The notes: a model not told the origin generated them from the letters alone. Shown: positions 31,683 to 40,714, counted from the stretch's first letter. The stretch: 48,399 nucleotides of DNA from Nitrosopumilaceae archaeon (GCA_030041535.1 JASHNR010000009.1:1-48399); one strand, 5' to 3'. Numbers and translations are program-made.

Positions 31683-32359
31683 GCAATAACACCCAATGTA
31701 TTCAATAATGATTTGAAGATTAATGATGCGGGTTTTGCGTCTTGGGGATTGAGAATTTGCTCGGCTGATCTTTCTGGATGTGGCATCATGCCAACAACAT
31801 TTCCTTCTTTGTTACATACACTTGCAATATTCATTGTGGCACCGTTGACATCTTCTGCATAAGTAAAGACGATTTGGTTGTTCTTCTTCAACAGGCAAAG
31901 AGTTTCTTTATCTGCATAATAACGCCCTTCGCCATTTGCCATCGCAATTGGAATTTTTTGTCCTAGTTTGAGTTTATTTGTAAAGGGGGTCTTGTTATTT
32001 TTAACAATAATTTCAGTCCATTTACAGATGTAGCTAAGTGAGGTGTTTTTTAAAAGTGCGCCAGGTAAAAGGCCACATTCTACCAATATTTGAAATCCAT
32101 TGCAAACCCCTAAAATTGGCATGCCTTTTTCTGCCATCTTCTTTACTTCTGCAATAACTGGACTATGGGCAGCAATCACCCCTGCCCTGAGCCTGTCACC
32201 ATAAGAGAAACCTCCTGGCAACACGATTGCGTCTATATTCTGGGGTAGATTATCAGTGTGCCATACAAGTTGAGATTCAACCTTGAAGACATCAGTTAGG
32301 ACATGATGCATGTCCCGATCACAATTACTTCCAGGAAAAACGATTATTGCAACCCTCAC
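31679..32359 (-). CDS. purQ: FGAM synthase, glutaminase subunit
   Basis: PurQ releases ammonia from glutamine for PurL. 'VAIIVFPGSNCDRDM' is the family start, 'GVCNGFQILVE' holds the nucleophilic Cys, and 'MMPHPERSAEQ' holds the catalytic His/Glu. I start at the GTG at 32359, which gives the standard N-terminus, rather than a longer frame from 32380. A TTTAATATT element (about 32382-32392) is the right distance upstream. It is the first gene of the purQLF-RAM operon. Confidence 0.93.
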   Translation of the reverse strand: MRVAIIVFPGSNCDRDMHHVLTDVFKVESQLVWHTDNLPQNIDAIVLPGGFSYGDRLRAGVIAAHSPVIAEVKKMAEKGMPILGVCNGFQILVECGLLPGALLKNTSLSYICKWTEIIVKNNKTPFTNKLKLGQKIPIAMANGEGRYYADKETLCLLKKNNQIVFTYAEDVNGATMNIASVCNKEGNVVGMMPHPERSAEQILNPQDAKPASLIFKSLLNTLGVIA

Positions 32360-32657
32360 AAACACCCTACTTGCCAGCAATATTAAATCGAATCGGGGTG
32401 ATTGTAACTCTAAGACGTGATCCTAAACTTGGATTCATCAAAATCCAAATCTACGGACTATACATCGGTTCCTGTACCGCCCCTTGTTGATATTGCCTTT
32501 AAAATATTCCTGATTTACTCATGAGTTGGCAGGCCAATATGTCTCTCAAGTGAACACATGAGACATTCATAGAATAATCAGTAGATCAAATATTAGACCA
32601 AATAGATCAGATTATTAAATTTAGGATCTTTACTAGGTATAGTGAAAGATTTCATAA

Positions 32658-33335
32658 ATGAAGATTGTAGCATCACTTCTTGGATTTTTGATTATACTGG
32701 CTTTTACACAATTTGCGTATTCAGACCAGCAGCCAACGCTGTTTCTTGCCGTACAGCCTGTGACAACCCCGACATTGATAAAAGCCGCACCTGTCCTATC
32801 TGGTTCAGTTACAGACATGAATGGTATTGCAGTCACTAATGCGACTGTAATCGTTACAATATCATCAAAGCAAACCGAGGTGCAAACAGATGGACAAGGA
32901 AGCTTTACTATGAATCTTTCATCAAAGTTACATGTAGGTGAGTATGTGATAGAAGTGCAAGCCTCAAAGAGCTTGTACAACAGTGCTCTCAGCTATGTCG
33001 AATATACGGTAAATCCTCCACTTGGAGAACAGGCTGCAGCCCCTCCGCTATACTATGACAACTATACACTATATCTTGGAAATGTGACAAGTTGGAATGA
33101 CAACACAGGAATCTGCACCGTTAATATCGTTGATTCTCACAAAGCCATTAATCAAGCCTGCAATCCTGCAAACATGGGATTTGGCAGCCAGATATCAGGC
33201 AAGTCAGACTCTCTCTTGTCACTAATGCAGTTCAATGGCACTTACAAGATCTTCCCAGCCAGCATGTATTTCAGCACCATTAGACTTACTCCCTCGCTTG
33301 TGCCAGGATATCTAAATGAGTCCTGGAATTCTTAG
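32658..33335 (+). CDS. Secreted protein with carboxypeptidase-regulatory-like domain
   Basis: A signal peptide ('KIVASLLGFLIILAFTQFAYS', residues 2-22) precedes a beta-sandwich of the CarboxypepD_reg/Ig-like type: 'GSVTDMNGIAVTNATVIVTI' then 'TDGQGSFTMNL' (about 48-90). A second part (about 130-225) has two Cys (about residues 153 and 169) that could form a disulfide, and several N-glycosylation sequons. It probably acts at the cell surface; no enzymatic motif is seen. The 298-bp gap upstream (32360-32657) holds a 7-bp hairpin (TTGGATT/AATCCAA) and no other gene. Confidence 0.75.
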   Translation: MKIVASLLGFLIILAFTQFAYSDQQPTLFLAVQPVTTPTLIKAAPVLSGSVTDMNGIAVTNATVIVTISSKQTEVQTDGQGSFTMNLSSKLHVGEYVIEVQASKSLYNSALSYVEYTVNPPLGEQAAAPPLYYDNYTLYLGNVTSWNDNTGICTVNIVDSHKAINQACNPANMGFGSQISGKSDSLLSLMQFNGTYKIFPASMYFSTIRLTPSLVPGYLNESWNS

Positions 33336-33351
33336 ATATACTGTTTAAAAA

Positions 33352-33384
33352 AAGATTCAATTACAATATTGTTTTTTGAATCTT
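33352..33384 (+). terminator. Probable terminator after the secreted protein gene
   Basis: AAGATTCAA (33352-33360) and TTGAATCTT (33376-33384) are exact inverted copies with a 15-nt loop containing a T6 run, 17 bp after the stop codon. The following gap to 33571 holds another 7-bp dyad (CAAGATG/CATCTTG) but no gene I can support. Confidence 0.45.
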
Positions 33385-33571
33385 GTTTGTAGAATTGTGG
33401 CAATATATCTGCGATCTACTGTTTCTCTACTAGAAGCCAATTAGGCAAGTTGGATATCAAAGAAACAAGACAAGATGGCACATATTGCATCTTGACATTT
33501 CACAATATGACAATGAATCACATACGAGATTAACAGAACCCAATTTATTATGCAACAAATGCCGCTAATGT

Positions 33572-34201
33572 ATGTCAAGTATGCTGAGACTAATAGGACG
33601 CCCCGCTCCTGTAACTACAGCATTAATTATCATAAATGCCTTGATCTTTGCATATGGCATGCTCAGCCATTCGCAACAGCAGATCATTGTTCATTATGGA
33701 TTTGTTCCAGACGAACTATTCCGTGACAACAACGCTCCGTTGTCTGATAGTCTCACGAGGTTATTTACGTCAATGTTCATTCACGCAAACATTGCACATA
33801 TTTCATTTAATCTATTTGCGTTGGCATACATGGGAGGATCTGCCGAGAGATCAATTGGAATTCCCAGATTCATTGCACTCTACATACTTGCAGGACTTGG
33901 AGGAGCATTGCTTCATGGAGTAGTCGCGTCATACATACTATCAAATGGCAATAGCATTTTGATTGGGGCATCAGGTGCAATCTCCGGAGTTTTAGGAATA
34001 TCAGCTGCAATGGGAGATATACGAGGGTATTATTGGCTTGCCATCCAAATTTTGTATGTCTTCATAGGCTCGTTTGCGTCAATTACCATAGCATTCATGG
34101 CCCACGTAGGAGGATTCCTCACAGGATTACTTGTGACAAAGGCCATGATAGAGCATGAACGCAGAAGAAGAAAATGGTATTCTGATACTTTTTCTACATG
34201 A
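33572..34201 (+). CDS. Rhomboid-family intramembrane serine protease
   Basis: The 209-aa protein has about six transmembrane helices. The catalytic dyad is visible: S134 in 'IGASGAISGV' (GxSG motif) and H178 in 'MAHVGGFLTG'. The conserved 'HANIAHISFN' (H71, H76, N80) of helix 2 is intact, so it should be active. It cleaves transmembrane segments; the substrate is unknown. AATTTATTA at 33542-33550 places the start of a leaderless mRNA at the ATG. Confidence 0.92.
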   Translation: MSSMLRLIGRPAPVTTALIIINALIFAYGMLSHSQQQIIVHYGFVPDELFRDNNAPLSDSLTRLFTSMFIHANIAHISFNLFALAYMGGSAERSIGIPRFIALYILAGLGGALLHGVVASYILSNGNSILIGASGAISGVLGISAAMGDIRGYYWLAIQILYVFIGSFASITIAFMAHVGGFLTGLLVTKAMIEHERRRRKWYSDTFST

Positions 34202-34500
34202 CTTGTGCAAATCAATTCTTTGTTTTAAAGCCATATATTGCAACCAAGAATCGTGTTACTAGAGATACCATAGGAAACTGCAAAACATGATCTTGGTAGG
34301 AATTCACAGCTTTGCAGTCTCTTATGAAAAATTATGCGGTGCACATAATTAAGAAGGGCGTATACTAAGCAACTAACTGCAAACTAAATTAAGACTATTA
34401 TGCATGAAATATAATTTGTCTTGATTTTTGCAATAATTTATTAATTTTGTAGCTAAACTACAACAAATCGTTTTTATTCTAATACTCTTTGGTACTAGCT

Positions 34501-34941
34501 ATGGGCCTAGTTCGCGACATAATGGTCAACAACGTCATCACGATCGAACATAACAAGACGGCAAAAGATGTTGCAGTACTAATGGCAGAAAAAAACATCA
34601 GTTCACTAGTGGTAGTAAAGGAAGGAACCCCTATAGGATTGGTAACAGAAAGAGATCTTGCTCACAAGGTTTCAACTACAGACAAAAAAAGTTCCGATGT
34701 TCCAATCTCAGAGATAATGTCTCCAAACTTTAGATGGGTGGAACCTATGACGCCTATTGAAGATGCCGTACAGAAAATGACAAACAAGAACATACGAAGG
34801 CTACTTGTTTTAGCTGATGGAAAATTGGTAGGCATCATAACAGAGACAGACTTGGCAAAATATCTTCGAAGCAAACTTCTCATAGATGGAGCCATGGAAG
34901 ATGTGACTGCGCTGAACCGAAAAGTCGTAAAAAACAGTTAG
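34501..34941 (+). CDS. Tandem CBS-domain protein
   Basis: Two CBS domains fill the 146-aa protein: 'VRDIMVNNVITIEHNKTAKDVA' starts the first, and 'ISEIMSPNFRWVEPMTPIEDAVQKM' the second, each ending in 'GLVTERDLA' or 'GIITETDLA'. Such pairs bind adenine nucleotides or SAM. The ATG at 34501 is preferred to a TTG at 34489 because GTTTTTATTC lies about 26 bp upstream. It converges on purS with a 4-bp overlap. The 299-bp gap upstream has a 6-bp dyad (ATTATG/CATAAT) and no gene. Confidence 0.9.
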   Translation: MGLVRDIMVNNVITIEHNKTAKDVAVLMAEKNISSLVVVKEGTPIGLVTERDLAHKVSTTDKKSSDVPISEIMSPNFRWVEPMTPIEDAVQKMTNKNIRRLLVLADGKLVGIITETDLAKYLRSKLLIDGAMEDVTALNRKVVKNS

Positions 34942-35198
34942 GCGTCAAAAGTCTGAACTGATACTTTGCTTACTAGAGGATTGTATATTCTAAATTCATT
35001 GCACAAATCCATGACAGTCTTCTCGGCCAGATCCTTGTTCTTTGCCTCTATCTGAAACCTTAGCATCTTGGCAGAACGGACCTTCTTGACAGATGTCTTT
35101 TTGTCTTTCAAAATGAGATCATTTAGAATAGTATTACCCTCTGGGTCAACTATTTCCGGTTTATTCTCAATTATCACGTTAACCAAAAAAGCAGGCAT
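34938..35198 (-). CDS. purS: FGAM synthase, PurS subunit
   Basis: PurS bridges PurL and PurQ so ammonia can pass between them. The 86-aa sequence has 'PEIVDPEGNTILNDLI', 'VKKVRSAKMLRFQIEA' and 'LCNEFRIYNPLVSKVSV', the PurS pattern of beta-alpha-beta with a conserved 'DP.G' and 'VR..K'. It is separate from purQLF by about 2.6 kb, on the same strand, with its own promoter region (AATTAATTTAAA around 35216-35227). Confidence 0.88.
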   Translation of the reverse strand: MPAFLVNVIIENKPEIVDPEGNTILNDLILKDKKTSVKKVRSAKMLRFQIEAKNKDLAEKTVMDLCNEFRIYNPLVSKVSVQTFDA

Positions 35199-35268
35199 GA
35201 AATCCGTCGAAAGATAATTAATTTAAAGGTGCTGTCAAGTTAGCGGAAGACAAATCCCATCACTTGAC

Positions 35269-36150
35269 TTGACAATACAAATAAGCCTTGGCCAGAGTGC
35301 TGTCATGGTATCACTTTTTGATCCTACAGAATACAAGATTAATTCAAAGGCCAACTGGAATGTTGTTGCTCCAGAATACCATTACAACTGGGCCAACAAA
35401 CATGAAGGTCCATTCAAGTCTACTGCAAAAGTAGTCAATCTGGCAGAAATAAACTCATCAGACAAGGTATTGGACATTGCATGCGGAACAGGCGCTGTTT
35501 CAGCTGAGATATTTTGCCACCTTGACAAGACAGGCCTACTAGTTGGAATAGACATGTCAAGAACAGCTCTCTTCATTGCAAAGAAGACTACACATGGTCC
35601 TAATGTGGATTTTTTCGAGATGGATGCGGAAAATCTCGGATTTAACTTTACGTTTGACAAGATATTATGTCAGTATGGACTCATGTTTTTCCCAAATACT
35701 GCCAGAGTGCTAAAAGCAGTTAGAAAAATTTTAAAACCTGATGGAAAAATTGTTTTTGCAGTTCATGGAACAGCAGAAGAAGTCCCATATTTTAGTAGTA
35801 TAATGTCCTCCGTTTTGAAGTACATGCCAGACATTAGACCCAAAGGCACACCAACAGTACACAGGTTTGGCAACAGTGATGACTTGAAAAAAGAGCTTGC
35901 AAGTGCTGGATTTTCTGATGTGTCAATAACAAGACATGTTTTTAGCTACGAAGCAGGAACTTTTGAGGAATACTGGCACGATTACATGCATTCAACTGCA
36001 AATTCCATAAGGCCCAAAATTGAGAGCGCGGGAAACAATATCACTGATAAGATAAAAAACGATTCACGGAAAAACGCCGAACGCTACATAAAAGACGGAA
36101 AAACAATTTTCCCATGGACTGTACTGACGGCTTCTGCCTACAACACATAA
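35269..36150 (+). CDS. Class I SAM-dependent methyltransferase
   Basis: Motif I 'VLDIACGTGAVSAEI' (about residues 67-81) and the post-I acidic 'GIDMS' mark a Rossmann methyltransferase of the UbiE/Methyltransf_11 group; 'QYGLMFFPN' and 'ILKPDGKIVFAVHG' follow. Length 293 aa. The start is uncertain: a TTG at 35269 or the ATG at 35305, which removes 12 residues of poor conservation value. Substrate unknown. Confidence 0.85.
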   Translation: MTIQISLGQSAVMVSLFDPTEYKINSKANWNVVAPEYHYNWANKHEGPFKSTAKVVNLAEINSSDKVLDIACGTGAVSAEIFCHLDKTGLLVGIDMSRTALFIAKKTTHGPNVDFFEMDAENLGFNFTFDKILCQYGLMFFPNTARVLKAVRKILKPDGKIVFAVHGTAEEVPYFSSIMSSVLKYMPDIRPKGTPTVHRFGNSDDLKKELASAGFSDVSITRHVFSYEAGTFEEYWHDYMHSTANSIRPKIESAGNNITDKIKNDSRKNAERYIKDGKTIFPWTVLTASAYNT

Positions 36151-36163
36151 TAATCAAAAACAT

Positions 36164-36673
36164 CTATGAAATTTTTATTGCATTGGTCTTAAAATCAGAA
36201 TCATACCAAATGGTTCTTGCTTCTCGTCTCTTAGATGAAAATGTGTTAAATGCAACATGCCCGAAACTTTTGTTTGCGATTGCACCATGCCAATGAAGTG
36301 TATTTTTTGGAATGTAAACGGTATCACCGGTCTTCAAGACAAGTTTATCATCCTGCTTGATTCTAACATTTTTACCTTGAATCGAACCCTTAAACAAGAC
36401 CAGAATGCCCGTACCTTGGGTTACAACTAGTGTTTGCCCCCCTTCATGATAATGAACCTTAGTTCTTGCACCGCTTTTGAAGGCTGCATAGTATACTTTG
36501 TGATCCGTGACACCTATGTTTTTTGAGATATCGTGTAAAATGACATTTCCTAGAAAATATTTCCTTTTTGAAGCCAGAAGAGACTTGTCAGGCTTTATCT
36601 TGTTGAAGTTTTCTTTTTTCATTTTTTGATTTGAAATTGCATTATAATTAGCCGTTTCCTTTGTTGGTACCAT
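36164..36673 (-). CDS. Cupin-domain protein
   Basis: The 169-aa protein has a single cupin barrel: 'KVHYHEGGQTLVVTQGTG' supplies two metal-binding His (74, 76) with Q80 where Glu is usual, and 'YIPKNTLHWHGA' supplies the second-motif His. The family stabilises metal ions in enzymes or sensors of diverse function. The N-terminal about 17 residues are Asn/Gln-rich, and a second Met at residue 18 is a possible start. Confidence 0.84.
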   Translation of the reverse strand: MVPTKETANYNAISNQKMKKENFNKIKPDKSLLASKRKYFLGNVILHDISKNIGVTDHKVYYAAFKSGARTKVHYHEGGQTLVVTQGTGILVLFKGSIQGKNVRIKQDDKLVLKTGDTVYIPKNTLHWHGAIANKSFGHVAFNTFSSKRREARTIWYDSDFKTNAIKIS

Positions 36674-36819
36674 GATGTTTTACAGCACAAAATAATTTTT
36701 TACAAGTAGGTTTTCAGGCAAATGAATGCGTTTAGCAGCCCCAAAAATTAACAGAACTCTGATCGTCTAGATATCACGCAATAACATTTTAAACCACCCT
36801 CCAAATGCAATTACCTAGC

Positions 36820-36893
36820 GCCAATGTAGCTCAGCCTGGCTAGAGCATCTGACTTGTAATCAGAAGGTCGGGGGTCCAAATCCCCTCATTGGC
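36820..36893 (+). tRNA. tRNA-Thr (anticodon TGT)
   Basis: A 74-nt cloverleaf. The acceptor stem GCCAATG pairs with CATTGGC. The D arm GCTC/GAGC, anticodon stem TCTGA/TCAGA around loop CTTGTAA (anticodon TGT) and T arm GGGGG/CCCCT-type with TCCAAAT are present. No intron and no encoded CCA. TTTTAAA at about 36787-36793 is the likely TATA box. Confidence 0.96.
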
Positions 36894-37008
36894 TTTAATA
36901 TTTCATCTCGAGTATTTACTGTAGCACGTTACAGGGGGAAAGACATTAAGCGCCAAGACCTGAAAAATCGACTAGGTTAATAGCAATCCTGTGTAAAATA
37001 CTGTCAAA

Positions 37009-37371
37009 ATGATAGCATCCAGGGATTTTAACAAACTTTGTGAGAAAATAATGAAAATTGATGCAAAGATACGATTTGTCGGCATGATTAACCAAGATGG
37101 CAAATTAGTAGGAGGCGGAATGAAGCAGGGCATCAAACCCCTAGGGGATAAAAAAGACGATGAATCACTCTACTGTGGCATAGTTACAAGAGCCAAGATG
37201 CGCCAGGGGTTTGACAGGGTGCTAGGACAAGTTTCTTTTGCCATGTCATACAGGGAAAAAGTTGTAATCATGAGTTTTCCTGTAAGAGAGAATCTCCTTC
37301 TCTTGTCTGCAGAAAAAGAAATTGATTTATCTGCAACTCCGTTTAAGGTACTAGGCCTATTGCGTCACTGA
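37009..37371 (+). CDS. DUF6659-like protein
   Basis: The 120-aa protein has 'KIDAKIRFVGMINQDGKLVGGGMKQG' near the N-terminus and 'SYREKVVIMSFPVRENLLLLS' toward the end, matching the thaumarchaeal family I know as DUF6659. The fold looks like a roadblock/longin alpha-beta sandwich. Function unknown. The family is abundant in ammonia-oxidising archaea, which supports the lineage assignment. Confidence 0.75.
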   Translation: MIASRDFNKLCEKIMKIDAKIRFVGMINQDGKLVGGGMKQGIKPLGDKKDDESLYCGIVTRAKMRQGFDRVLGQVSFAMSYREKVVIMSFPVRENLLLLSAEKEIDLSATPFKVLGLLRH

Positions 37372-37490
37372 TTACCTGTCAGTCTACATCTTTAGAAAAT
37401 TTATCAATATTTCAAAAACTAGATGTTTTTCAATTTTGGTCTGGCATGTAGAATAGACAAAGTTAAGTAATTTGCATATTTGAGAAAAGT

Positions 37491-37727
37491 ATGGAGAGAG
37501 GGTTTGTCTTGATAAATTGTGATATTGGTGCAGAAGAGTATGTAATGGAAGAATTAAAGCTCCTGTCTCAAGTCAAAAGTGCCCATGTGACTTTTGGCGC
37601 ATATGATGTCATAGCAGAATTGCAAGCTCCAACTTCAGATGAATTTGATCAGACAGTGTCTCGCAAGATTCGAACCATTTCAAGAGTTGAGAGCACCATG
37701 ACTTTGAAAGTAACTACTTCTGAGTAG
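37491..37727 (+). CDS. Stand-alone RAM (Lrp/AsnC C-terminal) protein
   Basis: A 78-aa RAM domain: 'GFVLINCDIGAEEYVMEELK', then 'VKSAHVTFGAYDVIAEL' with the 'G.YDV' loop, and 'VESTMTLKV'. There is no helix-turn-helix. It resembles the RAM protein after purF in length and layout, though the sequences differ. A TTTGCATATTTG stretch lies just upstream of the ATG. Confidence 0.83.
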   Translation: MERGFVLINCDIGAEEYVMEELKLLSQVKSAHVTFGAYDVIAELQAPTSDEFDQTVSRKIRTISRVESTMTLKVTTSE

Positions 37728-37788
37728 GATTTCTGATATTTTCGTATTCAGATAGCTTTAAAAAAACGCTAAACTTGCTGATAATTAG

Positions 37789-38076
37789 TTGGAAAAAATC
37801 GATTACGAAGGGACAGTCTGGGCCATAAATCACGGTCTCCCCCAGCCATTGCTTGATCACTGCATCAAAAAGCTAGTAGAGCATGGAATAAAAAAAGACG
37901 ACATCAAATTCACAGATGCACCTAGTGATGTAAAAATTGGAACCGTTGTGGTAGATGTTTGGCCATACCATCTTGAAATAGGGCGCGTCAGGACTACAAG
38001 AAATGATTCCTACATCAGCGGCAGTATAATGATAATTGAGCTAAAAGCTGACCCAGAAGGAAATTACATAGATTAG
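37789..38076 (+). CDS. Hypothetical protein, 95 aa
   Basis: A small soluble alpha/beta protein starting at a TTG, with 'YEGTVWAINHGLPQPLLDHC' and 'VVDVWPYHLEIGRVRT' segments. No motif or family recognised. It lies between two other small genes on the same strand; a TTTAAAAAA stretch about 30 bp upstream could be its TATA. Confidence 0.68.
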   Translation: MEKIDYEGTVWAINHGLPQPLLDHCIKKLVEHGIKKDDIKFTDAPSDVKIGTVVVDVWPYHLEIGRVRTTRNDSYISGSIMIIELKADPEGNYID

Positions 38077-38133
38077 ATAAATCAAAGATAGATACAGCAA
38101 ACGATTTATTTCACATGACAATCTAGCCGATTT

Positions 38134-38646
38134 GTGAAGAAAATACCAAAGCCTCCAGATCCCAAAAGACGTTTACAATTTGCAATCATGATAGGAGTTA
38201 TCATAATAATCGCAGTAATTGCTTTCAATTATTATTTGGACCAAGCCAACTTGGCAGGACAAAGATTTGGCGACAATCTGGCATTTATCCAGTCAGAATT
38301 AAAAAATCAGACCATTAGTTTTGATGCCAATCTTACAATGTATGAGAAGGGCAAGATAACAAAGGATCAGATGCTAAATGTAACAGATGCGCACATTGCA
38401 GTGATGCAAAATATACTAACCTCGTATGGCGATTTGAATCCACCTGAGCCCTTTGTCGCGTCATTGCAGCTCTTCAGACTATCAACACAGACACAGCTAG
38501 AAAGCGACAACCTCCTAAAAGAATGGATTCAGACTGGAGATAATTCAACTAGAGCAAAATCAGACCAACTACTACAAGACTCATTTCAATACGAGATGAA
38601 TGCGCTACAGTCTTTTAACAATGCAAAATCAGGCAGCTCACAGTAG
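38134..38646 (+). CDS. Membrane-anchored hypothetical protein, 170 aa
   Basis: A basic N-terminus ('KKIPKPPDPKRR') is followed by one transmembrane helix (about residues 16-34), giving a likely cytoplasmic-tail-in anchor. The outer part is mostly helical, with 'TQTQLESDNLLKEWIQTG' and many Gln/Asn/Ser. Start is GTG. It overlaps the convergent gene by 9 bp. No family recognised. Confidence 0.7.
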   Translation: MKKIPKPPDPKRRLQFAIMIGVIIIIAVIAFNYYLDQANLAGQRFGDNLAFIQSELKNQTISFDANLTMYEKGKITKDQMLNVTDAHIAVMQNILTSYGDLNPPEPFVASLQLFRLSTQTQLESDNLLKEWIQTGDNSTRAKSDQLLQDSFQYEMNALQSFNNAKSGSSQ

Positions 38647-39093
38647 ACCATCTGCGTGAATCAAGTCCAGTATTTTTCCAATCTCGTTTTGTATGGCATT
38701 TTTTTCAAGTTCTAGTGGGGATGGAAATACCAGATCCAAGGTAATGCTTAGCATGTCATGATCTGTGTGAGATATCGTGATCTTGTGATGCCTTATGTGG
38801 TTGTTTGTGATAAAATCAGACCACATCGTAACGCGTTTTTTTACATCATCTAGTTGTTTTAGCAGGTATGCAAAATGCATCTCTCTGTCTTCCCCAAAGA
38901 TTCCAAATTTTACCATTGGAATCATAAGATATCCGCTTTTGACAGTTTCATGCCTCTTATGCATTTGTTCTATTACTTCGTCTGCCTTTTCTTCTGGATA
39001 GATGGCACCATATTCAGGAGCAAAGTAACCAGCTACGTTTTTTCTCTGGTCATATATTTTAAAATAATATCCCTCTCGTTCTACTTTCCACAT
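38638..39093 (-). CDS. Hypothetical protein, 151 aa
   Basis: A soluble alpha/beta protein. The N-terminal 'KVEREGYYFKIYDQRKNVAGYFAPEYGA' looks like a beta-rich domain, and the middle has a His-rich patch 'NNHIRHHKITISHTDHD'. The His cluster could bind a metal, but no known site pattern fits. No family recognised. Convergent with the gene at 38.1 kb. Confidence 0.66.
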   Translation of the reverse strand: MWKVEREGYYFKIYDQRKNVAGYFAPEYGAIYPEEKADEVIEQMHKRHETVKSGYLMIPMVKFGIFGEDREMHFAYLLKQLDDVKKRVTMWSDFITNNHIRHHKITISHTDHDMLSITLDLVFPSPLELEKNAIQNEIGKILDLIHADGLL

Positions 39094-39121
39094 TATACTT
39101 TACCTAAAAACTACTTCTTGA

Positions 39122-39241
39122 TTAGTATATGGAAACGGTGTTAAGGCATTTTCCACAAAAGTAACTCTTACCAGTATTAAATACGGTTGAGTTTTTACAC
39201 TGTGGACATTCCCTATTGATGCGGTTAATTTCAATTGGCAC
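39122..39241 (-). CDS. Zinc-ribbon mini-protein, 39 aa
   Basis: A 39-codon frame with a GTG start encodes 'ECPQCKNSTVFNTGKSYFCG' then 'KCLNTVSIY': C12, C15, C29 and C32 form a textbook zinc ribbon (CPxC...CGxC). A CAAATATAATTT element on the same strand lies about 40 bp upstream of the GTG. Its function is unknown; ribbons of this size often bind nucleic acid or serve in ribosome or polymerase subunits. Confidence 0.65.
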   Translation of the reverse strand: MPIEINRINRECPQCKNSTVFNTGKSYFCGKCLNTVSIY

Positions 39242-39363
39242 AGATTACCGTTGTTATTTTTCTACAAAAGAAATGAGGTCAAATTATATTTGCAAACTCT
39301 CTAAAATCTCACATTAATTTGCAGGCATTAAACATTATAAAGAATAAGACTCAACTCTAGTTT

Positions 39364-39645
39364 GTGATTTCTGTAGCAACTAGGAGCTTTATTGACAGCC
39401 TAGTTGATTATTACATAAGCGAGGCATCGTCATACAAACAGATGGCAAAGTCATATGCCGATGAGGCAGGCGATGTTTCTGCGGCTGCCTTTGGCATCAT
39501 CCTAGGCTCCATTTACTCGGCATTCATCCAATCATATACCAATTTGCAGCAAAAACCATCCTTAGAAGACATACATGAATTCACACAAATAATTAAAAAA
39601 AGAGCAGCCCAAATAAAACGAAGTATACTTGATGCAACACCATAG
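39364..39645 (+). CDS. Hypothetical helical protein, 93 aa
   Basis: Starts at GTG. Mostly amphipathic helices with 'FIDSLVDYYISEASSYKQMAK' and 'FGIILGSIYSAFIQSYTNL', the second being moderately hydrophobic. No motif or family recognised. It stands alone with 88 bp to the next gene. Confidence 0.62.
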   Translation: MISVATRSFIDSLVDYYISEASSYKQMAKSYADEAGDVSAAAFGIILGSIYSAFIQSYTNLQQKPSLEDIHEFTQIIKKRAAQIKRSILDATP

Positions 39646-39733
39646 ATACTCCGATAATATTTTGACAAAAATAACATTTTTCCAGGTCATCATTAGACTT
39701 TTTAATGCACCCACAAGAAAATGCTAATAAGAT

Positions 39734-40588
39734 TTGAACCAGAAAACATGTGCATTACTTTTTGGCATGCTACTTGCAGTGTCCATACTTGGAATTACTG
39801 GCAGTCCTTTAATGCAGAATCAACAAGTGACAAAATCAGCATTTGCACAATCTAGTAACGATACCTCAGACACGCAACCTTCCAACGTAATTTCCATATA
39901 CGTTCCATATTGGATTAAAAACAATACCAATTTGTGGGTTCAAGGAAAACTTACTGATTCACAATTTGTTTTGGGCATACGATATCTTGACGCAAATGGC
40001 ATCACACTGCTTCCTCATGGATATAACGTTGCTCTGCAACAACCTATCCCCCCATGGATAAAAAATGTTGCCAGTTGGTGGATAAATGGAAGTGTTTCTG
40101 ATTACGAGTTTCTCTCAGATATACAATATTTGGTCAACAACGGAGAGATCAATCTCAAACCTTCTGGAAATCAGACCACGGAGCAGGACTCTAACTTGCT
40201 AATGGATAATTTCCCAAAAGGCAAGATCAAAATAGATAACATGACACTGGATGTCCAAATTGCAGATACGCCAGACAGGATGACAGAAGGGTTACAATTT
40301 CAACAGCCACTTCCATACAATCAGGGAATGATCTTCATATTCCCACAACCACAGATAATTTCAATGTGGATGATAGACATGCAGTTTCCACTAGATATGA
40401 TTTGGTTTGATAACAATGGTAACGTGATAGACATTGAAAAAAGCTTGCCGCCCTGCCATGCCAATTCTACATGCCCAATCTATACGGGCCAAATGCAAAA
40501 TGCAAAATATGTTTTGGAAGTAACTGGTGGCTTTGCAAATAAATTTAACATAACTGAAAATTCACGATTTGTTCTTTTACAAAGTTAA
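39734..40588 (+). CDS. Secreted DUF192 protein with two N-terminal WIKN repeats
   Basis: A signal peptide (about residues 5-22) precedes two imperfect repeats, 57-93 ('VPYWIKNNTNLWVQGKLTD') and 105-141 ('IPPWIKNVASWWINGSVSD'), of a type common in archaeal surface proteins. A DUF192 domain follows (about 164-282) with 'TPDRMTEGLQFQ', 'QGMIFIFPQPQIISMWM' and 'MQFPLDMIWFD'. DUF192 has no firm biochemical role. The TTG start gives the full signal peptide. Confidence 0.82.
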   Translation: MNQKTCALLFGMLLAVSILGITGSPLMQNQQVTKSAFAQSSNDTSDTQPSNVISIYVPYWIKNNTNLWVQGKLTDSQFVLGIRYLDANGITLLPHGYNVALQQPIPPWIKNVASWWINGSVSDYEFLSDIQYLVNNGEINLKPSGNQTTEQDSNLLMDNFPKGKIKIDNMTLDVQIADTPDRMTEGLQFQQPLPYNQGMIFIFPQPQIISMWMIDMQFPLDMIWFDNNGNVIDIEKSLPPCHANSTCPIYTGQMQNAKYVLEVTGGFANKFNITENSRFVLLQS

Positions 40589-40714
40589 ATTGTGAGATAT
40601 TTCTTAATCTATTCTAGCACATGGACATTGGCCAAGCCATTACATACACAAGTCACATTTCAAATGACTTTCCCAGCACATACAGATAAATTCTGACACT
40701 TTGAACCATAATTC

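Noticed and set aside
33451-33533. A 27-codon TTG frame before the rhomboid gene
   Set aside because: No TATA at the right distance and no recognisable composition; too short to support.
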